Shown piece by piece: positions 20,325 through 30,866 of a stretch of 64,000 bases of DNA. Location: NCBI RefSeq assembly GCF_021404465.1, contig NZ_JABFTT010000006.1:1-64000 (forward strand), written 5' to 3'. How positions within the stretch are numbered: position 1 is the stretch's first letter; each line of letters starts with the position of its first letter. Source of the stretch: Billgrantia zhangzhouensis (GTDB lineage: Bacteria; Pseudomonadota; Gammaproteobacteria; Pseudomonadales; Halomonadaceae). The translations under genes were made by a program, and so were the position numbers. The notes below the pieces were generated by a model, which worked only from the letters and a program-made list of their open reading frames with translations, was not told the origin of the DNA and ran no database searches.

Positions 20325-21152
20325 TCAACGGCGCTGTCGGCTGGGTACGCCGATGCGCTCGCCGGTGGTGAGGTTCAGTGCGGTGAGGCTGCCGCCCCAT
20401 ACGCAGCCGGTATCCAACGCCTCGGCGCGTACCCGGGCGCCTTCGACACACCCCTCCAGCGCCGCCCAATGGCCAAATACCAGGCGCAGCTCATCGCCAC
20501 GGGGATAACGGAACCAGGGCGCGAAGCCGGCAGGAGCGCTGTCGACTCCCTCCTTGGCACTGAAGTCCAGGCAGCCATCGGCATCGATGAAGCGCATGCG
20601 TGTCAGCACGTTGACGATGGCACGCAAGCGATCGATACCATCGAGCGAGGCCTGCCAGCATGAGGGCTCGTTGCCGTACATTTGCTCGAGAAACGCCCCA
20701 CTGCTTTCGCTGGTGAGCCGCATCTCGACCTCACGCGCCAAGCCGAGCGCCTCTTCCGCCGACCACTGCGGCAGCAGCCCCGCATGGGCCATTACCGTAT
20801 CTCCCTGGTCCACAAAAGTCTGGCGCACCAGCAACGGGCGCGATTGCAACCAGTCGAGCAGCGCCTCGCGATCGGGGGCTTCGAGAATGTCGGCCAGCGT
20901 ATCCTTGCGATTGAGCCGTGCCCCACCCCGCGCCACCGCCAACAGGTGCAGGTCGTGATTGCCAAGCACGGCCAGCGCGGCATCGCCCAATCCCTGCACC
21001 TCGCGCAGGCAGGCGAGCGACTCGGGACCGCGGTTGACCAGATCGCCAGCCAACCACAAGCGGTCGCGACCGGGATCGAAGTCGATCCGCTCCAGCAGTT
21101 CGACGAATTCCGCATGGCAGCCCTGCAGGTCTCCAATGGCGTAGGCGGTCAT
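20325..21152 (-). CDS. apaH: Bis(5'-nucleosyl)-tetraphosphatase, symmetrical (ApaH)
   Basis: A 275-residue metallophosphatase that splits Ap4A symmetrically into two ADP and also removes Np4A caps from RNA. The PPP-family motifs are present in order: GDLQGCHAEF, GDLVNRGPESL and GNHDLHLLAVA. The ATG at 21152 gives MTAYAIGDLQG, the family start, although the frame is open far upstream. It follows apaG in the conserved rsmA-apaG-apaH order. Confidence 0.97.
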   Translation of the reverse strand: MTAYAIGDLQGCHAEFVELLERIDFDPGRDRLWLAGDLVNRGPESLACLREVQGLGDAALAVLGNHDLHLLAVARGGARLNRKDTLADILEAPDREALLDWLQSRPLLVRQTFVDQGDTVMAHAGLLPQWSAEEALGLAREVEMRLTSESSGAFLEQMYGNEPSCWQASLDGIDRLRAIVNVLTRMRFIDADGCLDFSAKEGVDSAPAGFAPWFRYPRGDELRLVFGHWAALEGCVEGARVRAEALDTGCVWGGSLTALNLTTGERIGVPSRQRR

Positions 21153-21237
21153 GGCACCTTCCCTTGTGGCTTTGGCGAATAGCTTTGGCGAATGGACGTG
21201 ACACAGAGCTAGCTCGGTGATGAATCCCCGGCTGCCA

Positions 21238-21636
21238 TCAGTGTACCTGGTTGGGGCCGGCCAGGCGGAAGGGGGCAATGGCCACTTCGAAGGGCCGCTG
21301 GGCGGCAGCATCAATGCAGGTATAGGCGCCTTCCATCACACCCACCGGGCCATCGAGGATGGCCCGACTGGTGTAGCGGAAGGTCTGTCCCGGGCCGATC
21401 AGGGGCTGCTGACCCACCACCCCTTTGCCACGCACCTCCTGTACCTTGCCGCTGCCTTGGGTGATACGCCAGTGGCGAGCCAGTAGCTGTATGCTGCGAC
21501 TCGAGTGGTTATGGATCGTCACGGTGTAGCTGAATACGTAGCGTGACTCTTCGCGGGAGGATTCGTCATCGCAAAAGGCAGGCTCCACGTCGACGAGCAC
21601 CTCCTCCTCGAGCGGCATGTTCGAAGCCTCGGTCAT
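21238..21636 (-). CDS. apaG: Co2+/Mg2+ efflux protein ApaG (ApaG domain protein)
   Basis: A 132-residue beta-sandwich protein of the ApaG family. The core reads [40 protein letters not shown], and [20 protein letters not shown] with the conserved glycine-rich loops. Mutants of homologues affect cobalt resistance and magnesium efflux, but the molecular function is not established. The ATG overlaps the rsmA stop (ATGA, 21633-21636), fixing the start and implying coupling. Confidence 0.96.
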   Translation of the reverse strand: MTEASNMPLEEEVLVDVEPAFCDDESSREESRYVFSYTVTIHNHSSRSIQLLARHWRITQGSGKVQEVRGKGVVGQQPLIGPGQTFRYTSRAILDGPVGVMEGAYTCIDAAAQRPFEVAIAPFRLAGPNQVH

Positions 21637-22445
21637 GGCGTCGCCTCCATTACGACGAGATGATTGGCAATACGCACGAACTCCTCCACGCCAAGAGTCT
21701 GAGGACGCCGTGCGGGATCGATGCCGAGCGCCATCAGTGCATCGCCATCGATCAACCCCTTGAGGTTGTTGCGTAGGGTCTTGCGCCGCTGCGAGAAGGC
21801 CTGACGCACGACCTGAAACAGCAGCGCCTCGTCCTTGGCCGGCCACGGCAGCTCGCGGTAGGGTGTCAGCCGCACGATAGCCGAGTCGACTTTGGGACGG
21901 GGTACGAATGCCTCGGGAGGCACCGTGAACAGGTCATCGACACGGCAGCGGTACTGTGCCATCACCGACAGCCGCCCCCAATCGGGGCCACCCGGCCCGG
22001 CGGCCAAACGATCGACCACTTCCTTCTGCAGCATGAAGTGCATGTCGACAATGGCCTCGCCCGCCTCGAGCAGGTGGCCGATCAGCGGCGTCGAGATGTT
22101 GTAGGGCAGGTTGCCCACCACCCGCAGCGGCTCACCTTCGCCACGCAGCGCGCGGAAGTCGAACTTCAGCGCATCGCCCTCGTGCACGACGAAGCCGGGG
22201 TGGTTGAAGAACTGCACGCGCAGTCCCGGGATCAAGTCCCGGTCGAGTTCGATCACTTCGAGATGTCCCCCGGCCGCCTCGATCAGCGGCTCGGTCAGAG
22301 CCCCCTGGCCGGGGCCGATCTCCACCAACCGGTCGCCGGGGCGCGGTGCGATCGCGCGTACGATCCGCGAGATGATGCCGGGGTCACGCAGGAAATTCTG
22401 GCCGAAGCGCTTGCGAGCGCGATGGACCGGCGGGCGCGATGCCAT
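21633..22445 (-). CDS. rsmA: 16S rRNA (adenine1518-N6/adenine1519-N6)-dimethyltransferase RsmA (KsgA)
   Basis: A 270-residue SAM-dependent methyltransferase that dimethylates two adjacent adenosines near the 3' end of 16S rRNA, a late 30S maturation step. The start [11 protein letters not shown] is diagnostic, followed by the SAM-binding [13 protein letters not shown] and the catalytic NLPYNIS motif. Its product's absence causes kasugamycin resistance in other bacteria. It lies 27 bp after pdxA and overlaps apaG. Confidence 0.98.
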   Translation of the reverse strand: MASRPPVHRARKRFGQNFLRDPGIISRIVRAIAPRPGDRLVEIGPGQGALTEPLIEAAGGHLEVIELDRDLIPGLRVQFFNHPGFVVHEGDALKFDFRALRGEGEPLRVVGNLPYNISTPLIGHLLEAGEAIVDMHFMLQKEVVDRLAAGPGGPDWGRLSVMAQYRCRVDDLFTVPPEAFVPRPKVDSAIVRLTPYRELPWPAKDEALLFQVVRQAFSQRRKTLRNNLKGLIDGDALMALGIDPARRPQTLGVEEFVRIANHLVVMEATP

Positions 22446-22472
22446 TGCAAAGAATCCTTGTCTGTTCGTTCG

Positions 22473-23531
22473 TCAGGAAGCGACCGAGGCGCGACCTGCC
22501 ATCTCGGCGGCCAGTGCCACGGCGACCCGCAGGCTGCCGGGATCGGCCAGGCCCCGGCCGGCCAGATCCAGTGCCGTACCGTGATCCACCGAGGTGCGTA
22601 CGAACGGCAGCCCCAGGGTGATGTTGGCCGCCCGGCCGAAGCCGGCGTACTTGAGTACCGGCAACCCTTGGTCATGATACATCGCCAGTACGGCATCGGC
22701 CTCGCGGAGATGGCGCGGGGTGAACAGGGTATCGGCTGGCAACGGCCCGTCAAGCAGAAAGCCTTCGCCACGCAGCCGCTCGAGACAGGGTTCGATCACC
22801 TCGATCTCCTCGCGCCCCAGGTGGCCGCCCTCCCCCGCGTGAGGATTGAGGCCGCACACGGCGATGCGCGGTGTCGCCACGCCGAACCAGCGCCTTAGAT
22901 CCGCCTGCATGATGCGCAGGATACGTTCGAGGCTCGGCGCGGTGATGGCATCGGCCACTTCCCGCAGTGGCAAATGCGTGGTGGCCAGGGCCACGCGCAG
23001 CGCAGTGCCGCCCCGCCAGCCGGGCTGCCCAGCATGCAAAGCACTGTCGGTGGCCAGCATCATCACCACCTCGTCGACGCCGCAGGCATCGCGCAGGTAT
23101 TCGGTATGGCCGCGGAAGCCGGCATGGCCGGCATCGAGGATCACGCCCTTGTGCAGCGGCGCGGTGATCATGGCGGCGGCCTGCTGCGTACGACATGCCT
23201 CGACCGCCACATCGAGCGTCTCGAGTACGTAGGCGGCATTGGCCACGGCGAGCTCACCCGGCCGGCTAGGTGCGCGCAGCGCCACCGGCCATACCGGCAG
23301 CACACCGGAGCGCGCCTTCGGCACCGGCTTACCGGGCTCGAGCACCACCAACGAGACATCGAGTCCAAGCCGCTCGGCTCGTTCCTCGAGCAAGTGCGGG
23401 TCGCCCACCGCCACGACCCGCCCCGGGAGACGCTCGGCCAGTGCCAGTTGCAGGGTCAACTCGGGACCGATACCGGCAGGCTCGCCAGTGGTCACGACCA
23501 ATACGGGAACGGCATCGGCCACGACGTTCAA
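22473..23531 (-). CDS. pdxA: 4-hydroxythreonine-4-phosphate dehydrogenase PdxA
   Basis: A 352-residue NAD-dependent, metal-dependent dehydrogenase of the DXP-dependent vitamin B6 pathway. It has [12 protein letters not shown] near the N-terminus, the metal-ligand histidine in [25 protein letters not shown] and [12 protein letters not shown]. The start is not ATG: the best candidate is TTG at 23531, overlapping the surA TGA (TTGA), with a GTG at 23522 as an alternative. The overlap couples it to surA. Confidence 0.96.
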   Translation of the reverse strand: MNVVADAVPVLVVTTGEPAGIGPELTLQLALAERLPGRVVAVGDPHLLEERAERLGLDVSLVVLEPGKPVPKARSGVLPVWPVALRAPSRPGELAVANAAYVLETLDVAVEACRTQQAAAMITAPLHKGVILDAGHAGFRGHTEYLRDACGVDEVVMMLATDSALHAGQPGWRGGTALRVALATTHLPLREVADAITAPSLERILRIMQADLRRWFGVATPRIAVCGLNPHAGEGGHLGREEIEVIEPCLERLRGEGFLLDGPLPADTLFTPRHLREADAVLAMYHDQGLPVLKYAGFGRAANITLGLPFVRTSVDHGTALDLAGRGLADPGSLRVAVALAAEMAGRASVAS

Positions 23532-24181
23532 CGCCCGTTGGCGAGCCGGTTGTCGACGAAGGCCTCGGCTCGAATCTCCTGCAGCCAGGCGTCGAGCGCC
23601 TCGTTGGCCTTGCGCTGGAAGACCATCTGGCGCGCCTGATCCAGGCTCACGTTACCACCCTGCTGCTCGATGAAACGCTCCACTTCGCGATTGCTGACGT
23701 TGATGCGACCGCCAACCTGACGCTGTTGCAGCTCACGCAGCAGCATCTCGCGGCGAATCTCCTCACGCACGGCGGCCATGCTCAGGCCATCGGCCTCCAG
23801 CGCATCGGCAAACTGGTCGAGGGTCATGCGGTTCCTCTCGGCAATTTCGCGAATCTGCCGATTGAGCATGGTATCGTCGATGCTGAGGCCGGCATCCGCC
23901 GCCATCTGCAACTGGATCTCTTCGAGGATGATCTGCTCCAGCATGTGCTCGCGCAGTACCCCTTCGGGAGGCAATCCTTGCCCTTGGGCGGCAAGCTGGC
24001 TGCGCGCCTGTTCCATGCGTTCCTCGAGCTGGCTCTGCATGATGGCCTGCTGGTTCACTACGGCCACGATACGGTCTAGGGACTGCCGCTGCACCGGCTG
24101 GAAGTCCTGGGCCACGGCCGTCAGCGGTACGGCACCAAGGCACAGGGCCAAGCCCAGGGTGGCAATTGGCAAAATCCGCAT
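23528..24181 (-). CDS. surA: SurA-like periplasmic chaperone lacking both PPIase domains
   Basis: A 217-residue periplasmic protein with signal peptide 1-24 (ending AVA). The SurA N-terminal chaperone domain follows: [55 protein letters not shown]. The frame then goes directly from [17 protein letters not shown] to the C-terminal helix [21 protein letters not shown]. coli SurA (428 aa) carries two parvulin domains between these points; here both are missing, without a frameshift or stop. Its position between lptD and pdxA is the normal surA locus. The chaperone role for outer-membrane proteins such as LptD is inferred. The frame is open upstream of the chosen ATG. Confidence 0.9.
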   Translation of the reverse strand: MRILPIATLGLALCLGAVPLTAVAQDFQPVQRQSLDRIVAVVNQQAIMQSQLEERMEQARSQLAAQGQGLPPEGVLREHMLEQIILEEIQLQMAADAGLSIDDTMLNRQIREIAERNRMTLDQFADALEADGLSMAAVREEIRREMLLRELQQRQVGGRINVSNREVERFIEQQGGNVSLDQARQMVFQRKANEALDAWLQEIRAEAFVDNRLANGR

Positions 24182-24232
24182 GTTTCTCTTTCCTCTCATC
24201 TGTCTCACTCGTAGAGCCCCTCGAGCCACTGC

Positions 24233-26683
24233 TCAGAAGGAAGTGGCCCGGTAGCCTGGTATGGCCCGCTCGAAGTAATCGCCGGCATCGCCGCCGACGC
24301 CACCCAGCCCCTTGAAGACGAAGCGCAGGAACAAGCCGCGCTCGTTGAAATCGTCCTCAATGGTATTGGCGGTGTCATTGTCGTTGACCCACTCGCGCCA
24401 CACCACCTGCAGACCATAACAGCAGTCGTTCCACTGTACACCGGCCAGCTGTTCCAGGCTGCGACGGTTGGTGTGGTCGTACAGGAAGCGGCCGATGAGG
24501 TCTATCCTTGGGTTCATCTTGTAGGCGAAGGAGAGTTCGTACTCCTCGCGATCATACCCCAGGCGGTCCTCGTCTTCCCCCGAAGGGTCGAATCCTTCGA
24601 GTTGCCAGCGATAGGCAAGGTTCAATACATGCCCACGCGGATCGCGATAGGCCACGCCCAAGCTGCTCCGCTCGGTACGGCTGCGATGGTCGTCGTAGAG
24701 CCATTCGTAGCGTGTGCTCCAGCGTTCGTCGATATGCCAGTCGAGCCGTGTGACCAGCGGCGAACGATCGCGGATGGCCTGATAGAGCCGCTCACCATCA
24801 TCGGCCCCGGGCGGGGGCAGCGTATCGGGATCGCCGTCCATGTCGATGTTGCGGTCGTCGAAGTAGATCGCCTGCCCCAGGCCGAGCGTGAAGCGCTCAC
24901 GGCCGCTGGCATCCTCGAGGAAGCGGCTGCTGACGCCCAGCGAGAGGCGATTGAGATCGCCGATGCGGTCGGAGCCCGAGAAACGATAGGGCGACCACAG
25001 CTGGTTCCAGGAGAAAGCGCGCTCGTCGCTGTCGAAATCGGGAAACTCGCTCTGGTCCCGTGCCGGCACATAGGCGTAGTTGAAGCGTGGCTCGAGCGTC
25101 TGGCGATATTCACGCCCGCCGAGTTCCAGCTCGCGCTCGAATACCAGGCCGCCATCGATGGAACTCACCGGTACCGCACGCTGCAGGGAGGTGTCACGCT
25201 CGGTGACGCGCTCACCGTAATCGAGATCGTAGGCGGTATATAGCCACTCCACACGGGGCTCCAGATGACCCCAGGTTTCGTCGAAACGCCAACCGGTGGT
25301 GGGAGAAAGGTGCAGTCGGGAGCCAACGGCCGACTCGCGATCAAACCGCTCGCGGGGAGGCAGCCCAGCTTCATCAATATCTCGCCAAAAATAAGTGTAA
25401 TTGGAGCGCCATTGCTGATACCACCCGCCCGGCTGCGACCAGCGCGCCGTGGCTGTCAGGCTGGGCAAGCGATAGAAGGGCTTCTTGCGATCTTGCAGGG
25501 GGTCGTCCAGCCGCTGGAAACCCTGAGCGCGTGCATCGAGGTTCCACAGGTCGCCACGATAGTTGATTCGGGCCAGGCGCTGCATGTTGTTGGGGTCGTC
25601 GCCGAACGGACTGCCGAAATCGTCGAAATAGCGCCCGTCGCTGGCGGCACCGTAGCGCAGGTCGTAGCGGGTACGCGCATCGAAGCGGCCGCTATGACGG
25701 TAGTCGAGATACCAGCGATCCTCACCCTCGTAGCGCCGCGAGGGATCGTTGGGATTCTCGTTGGAGCCCCCTCCGTCGCTGGATATGTAGGCCCCTTCGA
25801 TCTGGCCGGCATCGCTGGGATAAAGGTAGCGGTACTCGCCGCCAAGCAGCAGGCCGCGGTCATTGATCCAGCGCGGCACGATGGTGGCATCGTGATTGGG
25901 CGCGATGTTCCAGTAGAACGGCTGGGCATAGTCCAGGGCGCCACCCGAGAATCCCAACTCCGGCCACAGGAAGCCGGTGTGACGGCGATCGTCGATGGGG
26001 AAGCGTACCCAGGGCCAGTAGAACACCGGGACATTGCCCATCTCGAGACGGGCGTGGCGTGCAGTGCCGAAACCGCTCTCGCGATCCAGTACCAGGTCGC
26101 CGGTGACCAACTGCCACAGGTTGCTGCCCGGGTCGCAGGTGGTGAAGCTCGCCGAGGTGAGCCGGAAGCGTCCATCCTCCAGCCGTTCGAGCTGCATCGC
26201 ATCGCCGCGCAGATGCTGGTCATGTACCACGAAGTGGGCCGAGTCGATGCTGGCGGCATCGCTATTCAATGAGACTTCACCGGCCTCGCCGCGTACCAGC
26301 AGGTTGAGGTCGCGCAGAGCCAGCGGCCCCTCGGCGTGGGCTCGATCACGCGCAGCAGGCACATTCACCCGCGGCGACTCGAGCTGAGTATCGCCACGCC
26401 GCAGGATCACTTCGCCACCGAGAATGGTTTCGCCCTCATCGCCGTAATAGGCGCTATCGGACTCGGAACGAACCTGACCGGGCTCATCGGTGGCGGGCAG
26501 CCGATAGGCCGGCATGATGTAGGTGCCGCGGCAAAGTGCCTCGGCGGGCCGGTCGTCGCTCCAGGGATGCCAATCGAGCTGCCAGGCCGGCAATGGATCG
26601 AGCGCCATCGCCTGCGGCGCGCCAAGCGCCAGACCTGACGTGATCAGCCCGGCCAATGCCGTTCCTGCGTGTCGCTTGCCCAT
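24233..26683 (-). CDS. lptD: LPS-assembly protein LptD
   Basis: An 816-residue outer-membrane beta-barrel that, with the lipoprotein LptE, inserts lipopolysaccharide into the outer leaflet. Residues 1-28 are a signal peptide. The OstA-like periplasmic domain follows (GETILGGEVILRRGDTQLES), then the barrel beginning around VPVFYWPWVRFPIDDRRHTG. Cys51, a cysteine in FTTCDPGSN and the adjacent pair in NDCCYG near the C-terminus provide the two inter-domain disulfides known from E. coli. It is first in the block continuing with surA, whose chaperone activity LptD needs. A TATAAT promoter lies 34 bp upstream. Confidence 0.97.
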   Translation of the reverse strand: MGKRHAGTALAGLITSGLALGAPQAMALDPLPAWQLDWHPWSDDRPAEALCRGTYIMPAYRLPATDEPGQVRSESDSAYYGDEGETILGGEVILRRGDTQLESPRVNVPAARDRAHAEGPLALRDLNLLVRGEAGEVSLNSDAASIDSAHFVVHDQHLRGDAMQLERLEDGRFRLTSASFTTCDPGSNLWQLVTGDLVLDRESGFGTARHARLEMGNVPVFYWPWVRFPIDDRRHTGFLWPELGFSGGALDYAQPFYWNIAPNHDATIVPRWINDRGLLLGGEYRYLYPSDAGQIEGAYISSDGGGSNENPNDPSRRYEGEDRWYLDYRHSGRFDARTRYDLRYGAASDGRYFDDFGSPFGDDPNNMQRLARINYRGDLWNLDARAQGFQRLDDPLQDRKKPFYRLPSLTATARWSQPGGWYQQWRSNYTYFWRDIDEAGLPPRERFDRESAVGSRLHLSPTTGWRFDETWGHLEPRVEWLYTAYDLDYGERVTERDTSLQRAVPVSSIDGGLVFERELELGGREYRQTLEPRFNYAYVPARDQSEFPDFDSDERAFSWNQLWSPYRFSGSDRIGDLNRLSLGVSSRFLEDASGRERFTLGLGQAIYFDDRNIDMDGDPDTLPPPGADDGERLYQAIRDRSPLVTRLDWHIDERWSTRYEWLYDDHRSRTERSSLGVAYRDPRGHVLNLAYRWQLEGFDPSGEDEDRLGYDREEYELSFAYKMNPRIDLIGRFLYDHTNRRSLEQLAGVQWNDCCYGLQVVWREWVNDNDTANTIEDDFNERGLFLRFVFKGLGGVGGDAGDYFERAIPGYRATSF

Positions 26684-26716
26684 GGTCCCTCAATGTCCTT
26701 GGCGAAGAGAATCGGT

Positions 26717-26745
26717 ATTATACAGACCGCACCCAGCCTGTCGTA
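26717..26745 (-). promoter_or_regulatory. Candidate sigma-70 promoter of lptD
   Basis: On the minus strand TACGAC (26740-26745), a 17-bp spacer and a perfect TATAAT (26717-26722). The start near 26710 gives a leader of about 27 nt. The -35 is weak. Confidence 0.5.
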
Positions 26746-26821
26746 TGCGACTGATCGAGTCAGCATGCGGCGGTGCCCCACAGGCGTCAACCGGCACCGT
26801 CCGGCACAACAAGGAGCCAGC

Positions 26822-28533
<1,712 letters not shown>

Positions 28534-28607
28534 GTCAGGCGCCGCAGGATGGTAAGCTGTTCGACCCACATGAACCGATAAAACGTACCGATAAGGAAGC
28601 CTTGCTC

Positions 28608-29027
28608 ATGAAAGCCAGCGTCAAGTGGACTGATGGTCGCCAGTTCGTCGCCGAATCGGGAAGTGGCCACAGCGTAGTGATCGACGGCCCGCCCGACCAT
28701 GGCGGCCGCAATACCGGCCCGCGCCCCATGGAGATGCTGTTGATGGGCATGGGCGCCTGCACCTCTTTCGACGTATTGGAGATCCTCGAGAAAGCCCGCG
28801 CTGGCGTGACCGATTGCGTGGCCAGCATCGAGGCCGAGCGTGCCGACACGGTGCCCGCCGTCTTCACCAAGATCCACGTACACTTCACTGTCAGCGGGCA
28901 CAATCTCAAGGAAAATCAGGTCAAGCGCGCAGTGGAACTCTCCGCAGAGAAGTACTGCAGCGCCTCGATCATGCTGGCCAAGGGCGGCGTCGAAGTCACG
29001 CACTCCTACAGCATCGTCGACGACTGA
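28608..29027 (+). CDS. OsmC family protein (YhfA-like)
   Basis: A 139-residue OsmC/Ohr-fold protein. It carries the two family cysteines, in MGACTSFDVLEIL and KYCSASIMLAKGG, and the loop RNTGPRPMEMLLM, closest to E. coli YhfA. OsmC-fold proteins reduce organic hydroperoxides through the cysteine pair; the YhfA branch is uncharacterised. The ATG at 28608 has AAGGA ten bases upstream; a TTG at 28602 is too close to that site. In Pseudomonas this gene sits beside coq7 and the Crp homologue vfr; here coq7 is nearby but no crp gene is. Confidence 0.9.
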   Translation: MKASVKWTDGRQFVAESGSGHSVVIDGPPDHGGRNTGPRPMEMLLMGMGACTSFDVLEILEKARAGVTDCVASIEAERADTVPAVFTKIHVHFTVSGHNLKENQVKRAVELSAEKYCSASIMLAKGGVEVTHSYSIVDD

Positions 29028-29033
29028 CCTGCC

Positions 29034-29639
29034 CTAGACGGGCGGTGCATCGACATGCCGCCACAGGTAGAGCGCCAGATATGAGCGATGAGGGGCGAAG
29101 CGCGTTGCGGTACGCAGCGTCTTGCGCCGGGGGCTGGTGAGAAGCTCGAGGGTCTTGCGTGCCGCCACGTCGCCTTCCGGCCAGACATCCGGCTCACCGA
29201 AGTAGAAGATGGAGATCATGTCGGCGGTCCACTGACCCACGCCCCATAGCGCGGTCAGCCGCTGCGAGCGCTGGGCATGATCCAACCGTCGCAGTTCGTC
29301 GGCTTCGAGCCGCCCGGCCCGGGCCTCTTCGGCAATCAGGCACAGCGCCCGCGACTTGGCCCCCGACAGACCGCAGCCACGCAGCGCCTCTTGGTTCGGC
29401 TCGACGAAAAACTCCATCAGCGGCGTCTCGCCAGCCGTATCGACGACCCGTGTCCAGATCGAGCGTGCCGCCTTGACCGACAGTTGCTGCCCCGCGATCG
29501 ACCGACACAGGCGCTCGGCCAGCGGTCGGCTGTCGTCGGCCTGGAGCGTTATCGGCCCTCCGCGCTCGAAGGCATCGGCAAGACCGGGGCTCAGCTCACG
29601 AGCGACCTCGACGAAACGCAGATGGATCTCCTCGGACAT
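29034..29639 (-). CDS. DNA-3-methyladenine glycosylase II-like (AlkA family, HhH-GPD)
   Basis: A 201-residue base-excision-repair glycosylase of the HhH-GPD superfamily. The helix-hairpin-helix reads RLTALWGVGQWTADMISIFY and the catalytic aspartate follows in PEGDVAARKTL, the position of Asp238 in E. coli AlkA. It lacks the N-terminal AlkA_N domain, so it is the short form. There is no iron-sulfur cysteine cluster, which excludes Nth and MutY. It would remove alkylated purines; exact substrate range is unknown. It ends 6 bp from the convergent OsmC gene and its start is 10 bp from the coq7 stop. Confidence 0.9.
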   Translation of the reverse strand: MSEEIHLRFVEVARELSPGLADAFERGGPITLQADDSRPLAERLCRSIAGQQLSVKAARSIWTRVVDTAGETPLMEFFVEPNQEALRGCGLSGAKSRALCLIAEEARAGRLEADELRRLDHAQRSQRLTALWGVGQWTADMISIFYFGEPDVWPEGDVAARKTLELLTSPRRKTLRTATRFAPHRSYLALYLWRHVDAPPV

Positions 29640-29649
29640 GCCCCGCCAC

Positions 29650-30294
29650 TCAGATCCGATAGACGCTCTTGGTCATGACCTTCGACATCAGCGACATGCC
29701 GAACTTGACCGGTGCCGGGAAGCGCGCGCCGCCTGCCTCCAGGGCCAACTGGGCATGATGCGCCTCGTCGATGGCCATCTGACGCAGCACGGCGCGGGAG
29801 CGATGATCGCCCGCAGGCAGCTTGACCATGTGCTCATCCAGATGCCTTCCAACCTGCTCCTCGGTAGCGGCAACGAAGCCCAGACTGATCCGGTCGCCAA
29901 TTGCCCCCGCCACCGCGCCTAGACCGAAGGAGGCCGCGTAAAACAGCGGATTGAGCAAGCTGGTGTGACTGTCGAGCTCCTGCAACCGCTCGTCGCACCA
30001 GGCCAGATGGTCGATCTCCTCCTGGGCGGAGTGTTCCATCTGACTGCGTACCTCGGGCAGCTTGGCGGTACAGCCCTGGCCCTGATAGAGCGCTTGGGCG
30101 CATACCTCTCCGGTGTGGTTGACGCGCATCAACCCTGCGGCGTGTCGGCGCTCTTCGGCGCTCATGTCGTCATCCTGCACCTCCGCGGTTGCCGGTGAAG
30201 GGCGCGAGGCGCGCGCCGCCTGGGGCACCAGGGTGCGCAGCACGGTATCGAACTGATGGATCAGATTATCGGCGTGGGAGTATTGGCGGTTCAT
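29650..30294 (-). CDS. coq7: 3-demethoxyubiquinol 3-hydroxylase Coq7
   Basis: A 214-residue di-iron monooxygenase for the last hydroxylation in ubiquinone synthesis, performing the job of UbiF. The carboxylate/histidine ligands sit in [46 protein letters not shown] and [17 protein letters not shown] start at ATG 30294 ([16 protein letters not shown]); the open frame continues upstream but lacks family similarity there. Confidence 0.96.
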   Translation of the reverse strand: MNRQYSHADNLIHQFDTVLRTLVPQAARASRPSPATAEVQDDDMSAEERRHAAGLMRVNHTGEVCAQALYQGQGCTAKLPEVRSQMEHSAQEEIDHLAWCDERLQELDSHTSLLNPLFYAASFGLGAVAGAIGDRISLGFVAATEEQVGRHLDEHMVKLPAGDHRSRAVLRQMAIDEAHHAQLALEAGGARFPAPVKFGMSLMSKVMTKSVYRI

Positions 30295-30359
30295 CTCACT
30301 CGGTTCCTGTACGCTGCCTTCGCATCGCGCCCGCCAGAAAGGCACCGACAAGCGCGGCA

Positions 30360-30381
30360 GCGCCACCCATTGGGGTGGCGC
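30360..30381. other. Perfect 9-bp stem-loop between coq7 and the HIT gene
   Basis: GCGCCACCC, loop ATTG, GGGTGGCGC. Neither strand has a T-run after it, so it is not a standard terminator. It lies in a 154-bp gap between co-oriented genes, 67 nt past the HIT stop codon. Confidence 0.5.
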
Positions 30382-30448
30382 CATGAAGTTAGGTGCACCT
30401 GATGCGTCGCACGCCTCGACGCGCGCGGACTGCTCCGCATAGCGCCAG

Positions 30449-30793
30449 CTAGCCAGCCGGCCAAGTAAAGCGGCGACCGCCCATCAGGTGCATATGAATA
30501 TGATAGACCGTCTGGCCGCCCTGGTCATTGCAGTTCATCACTACGCGGTAGCCGTCGGCGGCAAAGCCGCGCTCCCCGGCCAACCGTGCCGCGACATAGG
30601 GCAGGCGACCGACCAACGCCTGATCGCGCTCCTCGATGTCGTTGAGCGTGGCGATGTGTGACTTGGGGATGACCAGGATATGAGTGGGAGCCTGGGGATT
30701 GATGTCGTTGAACGCCAGCACCTGATCGTCCTCGTAGACGATGTCGGCGGGAATCTCGCGCTGGGCGATCTTGCAGAAGAGACAATCTTGCAT
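30449..30793 (-). CDS. hinT: HIT-family purine nucleoside phosphoramidase (HinT-like)
   Basis: A 114-residue histidine-triad hydrolase that cleaves adenosine phosphoramidates such as AMP-lysine. It starts [20 protein letters not shown] and ends with the catalytic triad [19 protein letters not shown]. Length and both motifs match E. coli HinT. It follows prkB on the same strand after 73 bp. Confidence 0.95.
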   Translation of the reverse strand: MQDCLFCKIAQREIPADIVYEDDQVLAFNDINPQAPTHILVIPKSHIATLNDIEERDQALVGRLPYVAARLAGERGFAADGYRVVMNCNDQGGQTVYHIHMHLMGGRRFTWPAG

Positions 30794-30866
30794 CGGCTCG
30801 AGCTCCTGTCGCGTTCTTGTCCCGCTCTTGTCTCGTTATCGGGAGCGAGAGAGTTGGCGCAACGCC

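Noticed and set aside
30360..30381. The perfect hairpin between coq7 and hinT as a rho-independent terminator or REP element
   Set aside because: No T-run on either strand and no second copy noticed in the window.
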